From contig CAUYUJ010012780.1 of NCBI GenBank assembly GCA_963575745.1, positions 774,002-838,001 of the forward strand: DNA of 64,000 nucleotides, written 5' to 3'. The notes beneath the pieces were generated by a model. It saw only the letters and a list, made by a program, of their open reading frames with translations. It was not told the origin of the DNA and did no database searches. The stretch comes from Prorocentrum cordatum. Its lineage: Eukaryota > Sar > Dinophyceae > Prorocentrales > Prorocentraceae. A program made the position numbers and the translations under genes. This document shows, piece after piece, positions 62,481 to 64,000 of the stretch (positions within the stretch are counted from its first letter, which is position 1; every line of letters begins with the position of its first letter).

Positions 62481-63850
62481 GGCCCCCATCCTCGTCCTTT
62501 CGACCGTTGTCCTGTGAGTCGTGCAACGTATGCGCAACACACCACCGCGTCTGCACTGTTGTTGTTCATGCTAATATAGGCCTCCGTCTCTTGTTACTTG
62601 ATGCAAATGGGTTGGGTACGTCACAGGATAATTGTAATACATGTTGTACTCGGCGTCTTGGACATTAGTTTGTTGTGCGATTGTAGGTCCTGGCCAGGCC
62701 AAACTAACAACACTAGAAAACTGGTTGCTGCTTGTTGCTGTTGCAAGTATGTTAAAGAGTTGACTGCGCAGATCAGTAGTGTCATCTACGTCGTCCTCAA
62801 TTCCTTCTCCTTGCGTCTAGTCCTCCCTAGCATGCGGTTGTTGTGTTCCTCTTGCTCTTTTCTGACCGCTGTTGCTGGCCGGGGGCCTCTGGGCCTGTCT
62901 CGCGCCGGCGTCTGTGTGGATCCTAACACCGCGGGGATCGTTCAACCTTGAATGATCGGCCGTCTCTGAAACGTCAGATCGTTCAACATCGACCGATTCT
63001 GAGTCGCCGGCGGTGCTCAACGTGTTGAACGCCCGTGGCGGGGTTGCCGCCGGTCGGCACGACGCGAACCTGCCGTAGAACTGCGCGCGATGCGGGAGGA
63101 ACGGGAGGCGGGAGCGAAGACGGCAGGGAGGACAAGGAGCAGCCTTCGACAGGATAGCAAAACACACCCGAAATGTACGACCGACAACGACGGGCCCAAA
63201 ACGGCCTCACCCAGCCGCATGAAACGCACGTTAAACGTGTAGCATTGTCTTATCGTTTTTAGTTTGGCAATGGCCAACAATACAAGCGGTAAAACAAGCC
63301 CAAAACGTTTTTGAGGTCTACGTGAAACCGCCGCCAATCGACGCGGGTCGACGCTAATCGATGCGAATTTGGTACTAGATCATCGCCTAACCCAGACGCT
63401 AATCGACACCAGTGCGCTCTCGAGACGGAAATGCGACGGGATGCGAACTCCCATGACTCGGTACCGAGCTCAGCCCGCCGGAAACCGCGCCTCAAGCGTC
63501 AGCGCGCACAACTCAGGGGGCCCGTCGGCCCGCCGAGCCGATGGCCTGGCCCGAGCTTGACGGGCAACGATACGGGGGGGGGGGCTGGCAGGGGGAGGCA
63601 AACACCGACCTGGAAGCGGTGATACATCGCCGATAGCTGCATCAGCGATAAGCCCCCGATGGCGAATCCGAACATTCCTAGGCGGGGCAGGGCTCGTGGA
63701 CCCCTACCGGCGATCACTGGGCGATTGGGGGTCGACGCGTCCACCCTGATTATGCCTACGCTCCCCTATCGTTGTGCCTGACAGTCGGTGCCGAGCGCGT
63801 TGAGCATTCGCTCCAAAATCCCGCTCTGTGCATGCCCGTGTTGCAGGCCG
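62481..63850. other. Unclassified region
   Basis: No gene or repeat recognised. The minus ORFs of 75-116 codons near 62817-63337 have no motifs. TCGACGCGGGTCGACGC-like short repeats occur near 63335-63365. Confidence 0.4.
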
Positions 63851-63854
63851 GTGG

Positions 63855-64000
63855 CATCGAAGGATCTCCTGACCTCAATACAAAACCGGGCTAGTCCAGC
63901 TTTGCAGGCCCCTGCTGGATCCTAAGCGCTAGCCCGGGTCAATACAACCCCCGGCCTGCAAGATCATGCAAGATCCGGCGCTCCCGCTGACCCCCGTTAG
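63855..64000 (+). repeat. Second copy of the CCCGGGTCAATACA-type repeat, cut by the window edge
   Basis: AGCCCGGGTCAATACAACCC, GGCCTGCAAGATCATGCAAG and CTGACCTCAATACAAAACC correspond to the elements at 57455-57600. Confidence 0.55.

Overview
The window looks like nuclear DNA of a dinoflagellate (Symbiodiniaceae or relatives; genus not resolvable here). The decisive signature is two copies of the dinoflagellate trans-spliced leader (SL; 22 nt, starting after one variable base with CCGTAGCC and ending GGCTCAAG), at 19526-19547 and 42618-42639, both reading on the minus strand. GC-rich third codon positions in the one intact gene, several apurinic-endonuclease/reverse-transcriptase LINEs and very dense tandem repetition fit that assignment. 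No bacterial operons, tRNA, rRNA or CRISPR arrays were seen.

Layout. 0-16.5 kb is almost wholly repetitive: blocks of a CCAAGAGGCCCC-type repeat, TG-rich microsatellites, a LINE endonuclease relic (1.43-2.3 kb), a reverse-transcriptase tail relic (5.35-5.76 kb), a head-plus-array repeat family called R1 here, two foldback elements with 13-bp terminal inverted repeats (9.69 and 10.37 kb), a 90-bp satellite (11.2-12.85 kb) and a 160-bp satellite (14.2-15.4 kb). 16.7-19.6 kb holds the only convincing intact host-type gene: a 568-codon minus-strand ORF arranged as a processed retrogene (SL, 5' UTR, intronless CDS, long 3' segment, A10 tail, 16-bp direct repeats). The repeat it landed in (R2) has an uninterrupted relative at 6.3-6.57 kb that serves as an empty-site comparison. 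19.6-24 kb holds microsatellites and minisatellites.

24.1-33.2 kb is a composite LINE (LINE1, plus strand) with a 30-bp repeat-rich ORF1, a gag-like ORF, an OTU-like protease domain, a zinc-finger ORF and an endonuclease/reverse transcriptase ORF broken just before its ADD motif. 33.2-36.54 kb is a large CCAAGAGG block with higher-order structure. Into that block a second LINE (LINE2, minus strand, 36544-42638) has inserted; its 5' end is exactly the SL and it is bounded by a perfect 20-bp target-site duplication. 46.3-50.8 kb holds a third, decayed LINE (minus strand) that seems to be interrupted by an AT-rich segment. 51.3-56.1 kb is a degenerate heptanucleotide (CTACTCA) array flanked by telomere-like CCCTAAC-rich sequence and G/C tracts. 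56.1-64 kb contains foldback elements and a 99-bp satellite interrupted by a 789-bp TA-flanked inverted-repeat element.

How the parts fit. The window records retroposition acting on SL-capped RNA: a LINE transcript and a host-type mRNA both carried the SL when they were copied into the genome. EEP/RT-type LINEs like those present are the plausible machinery. Most other sequence is tandem or dispersed repeat, and long open frames inside it are by-products of repeat units lacking stop codons.
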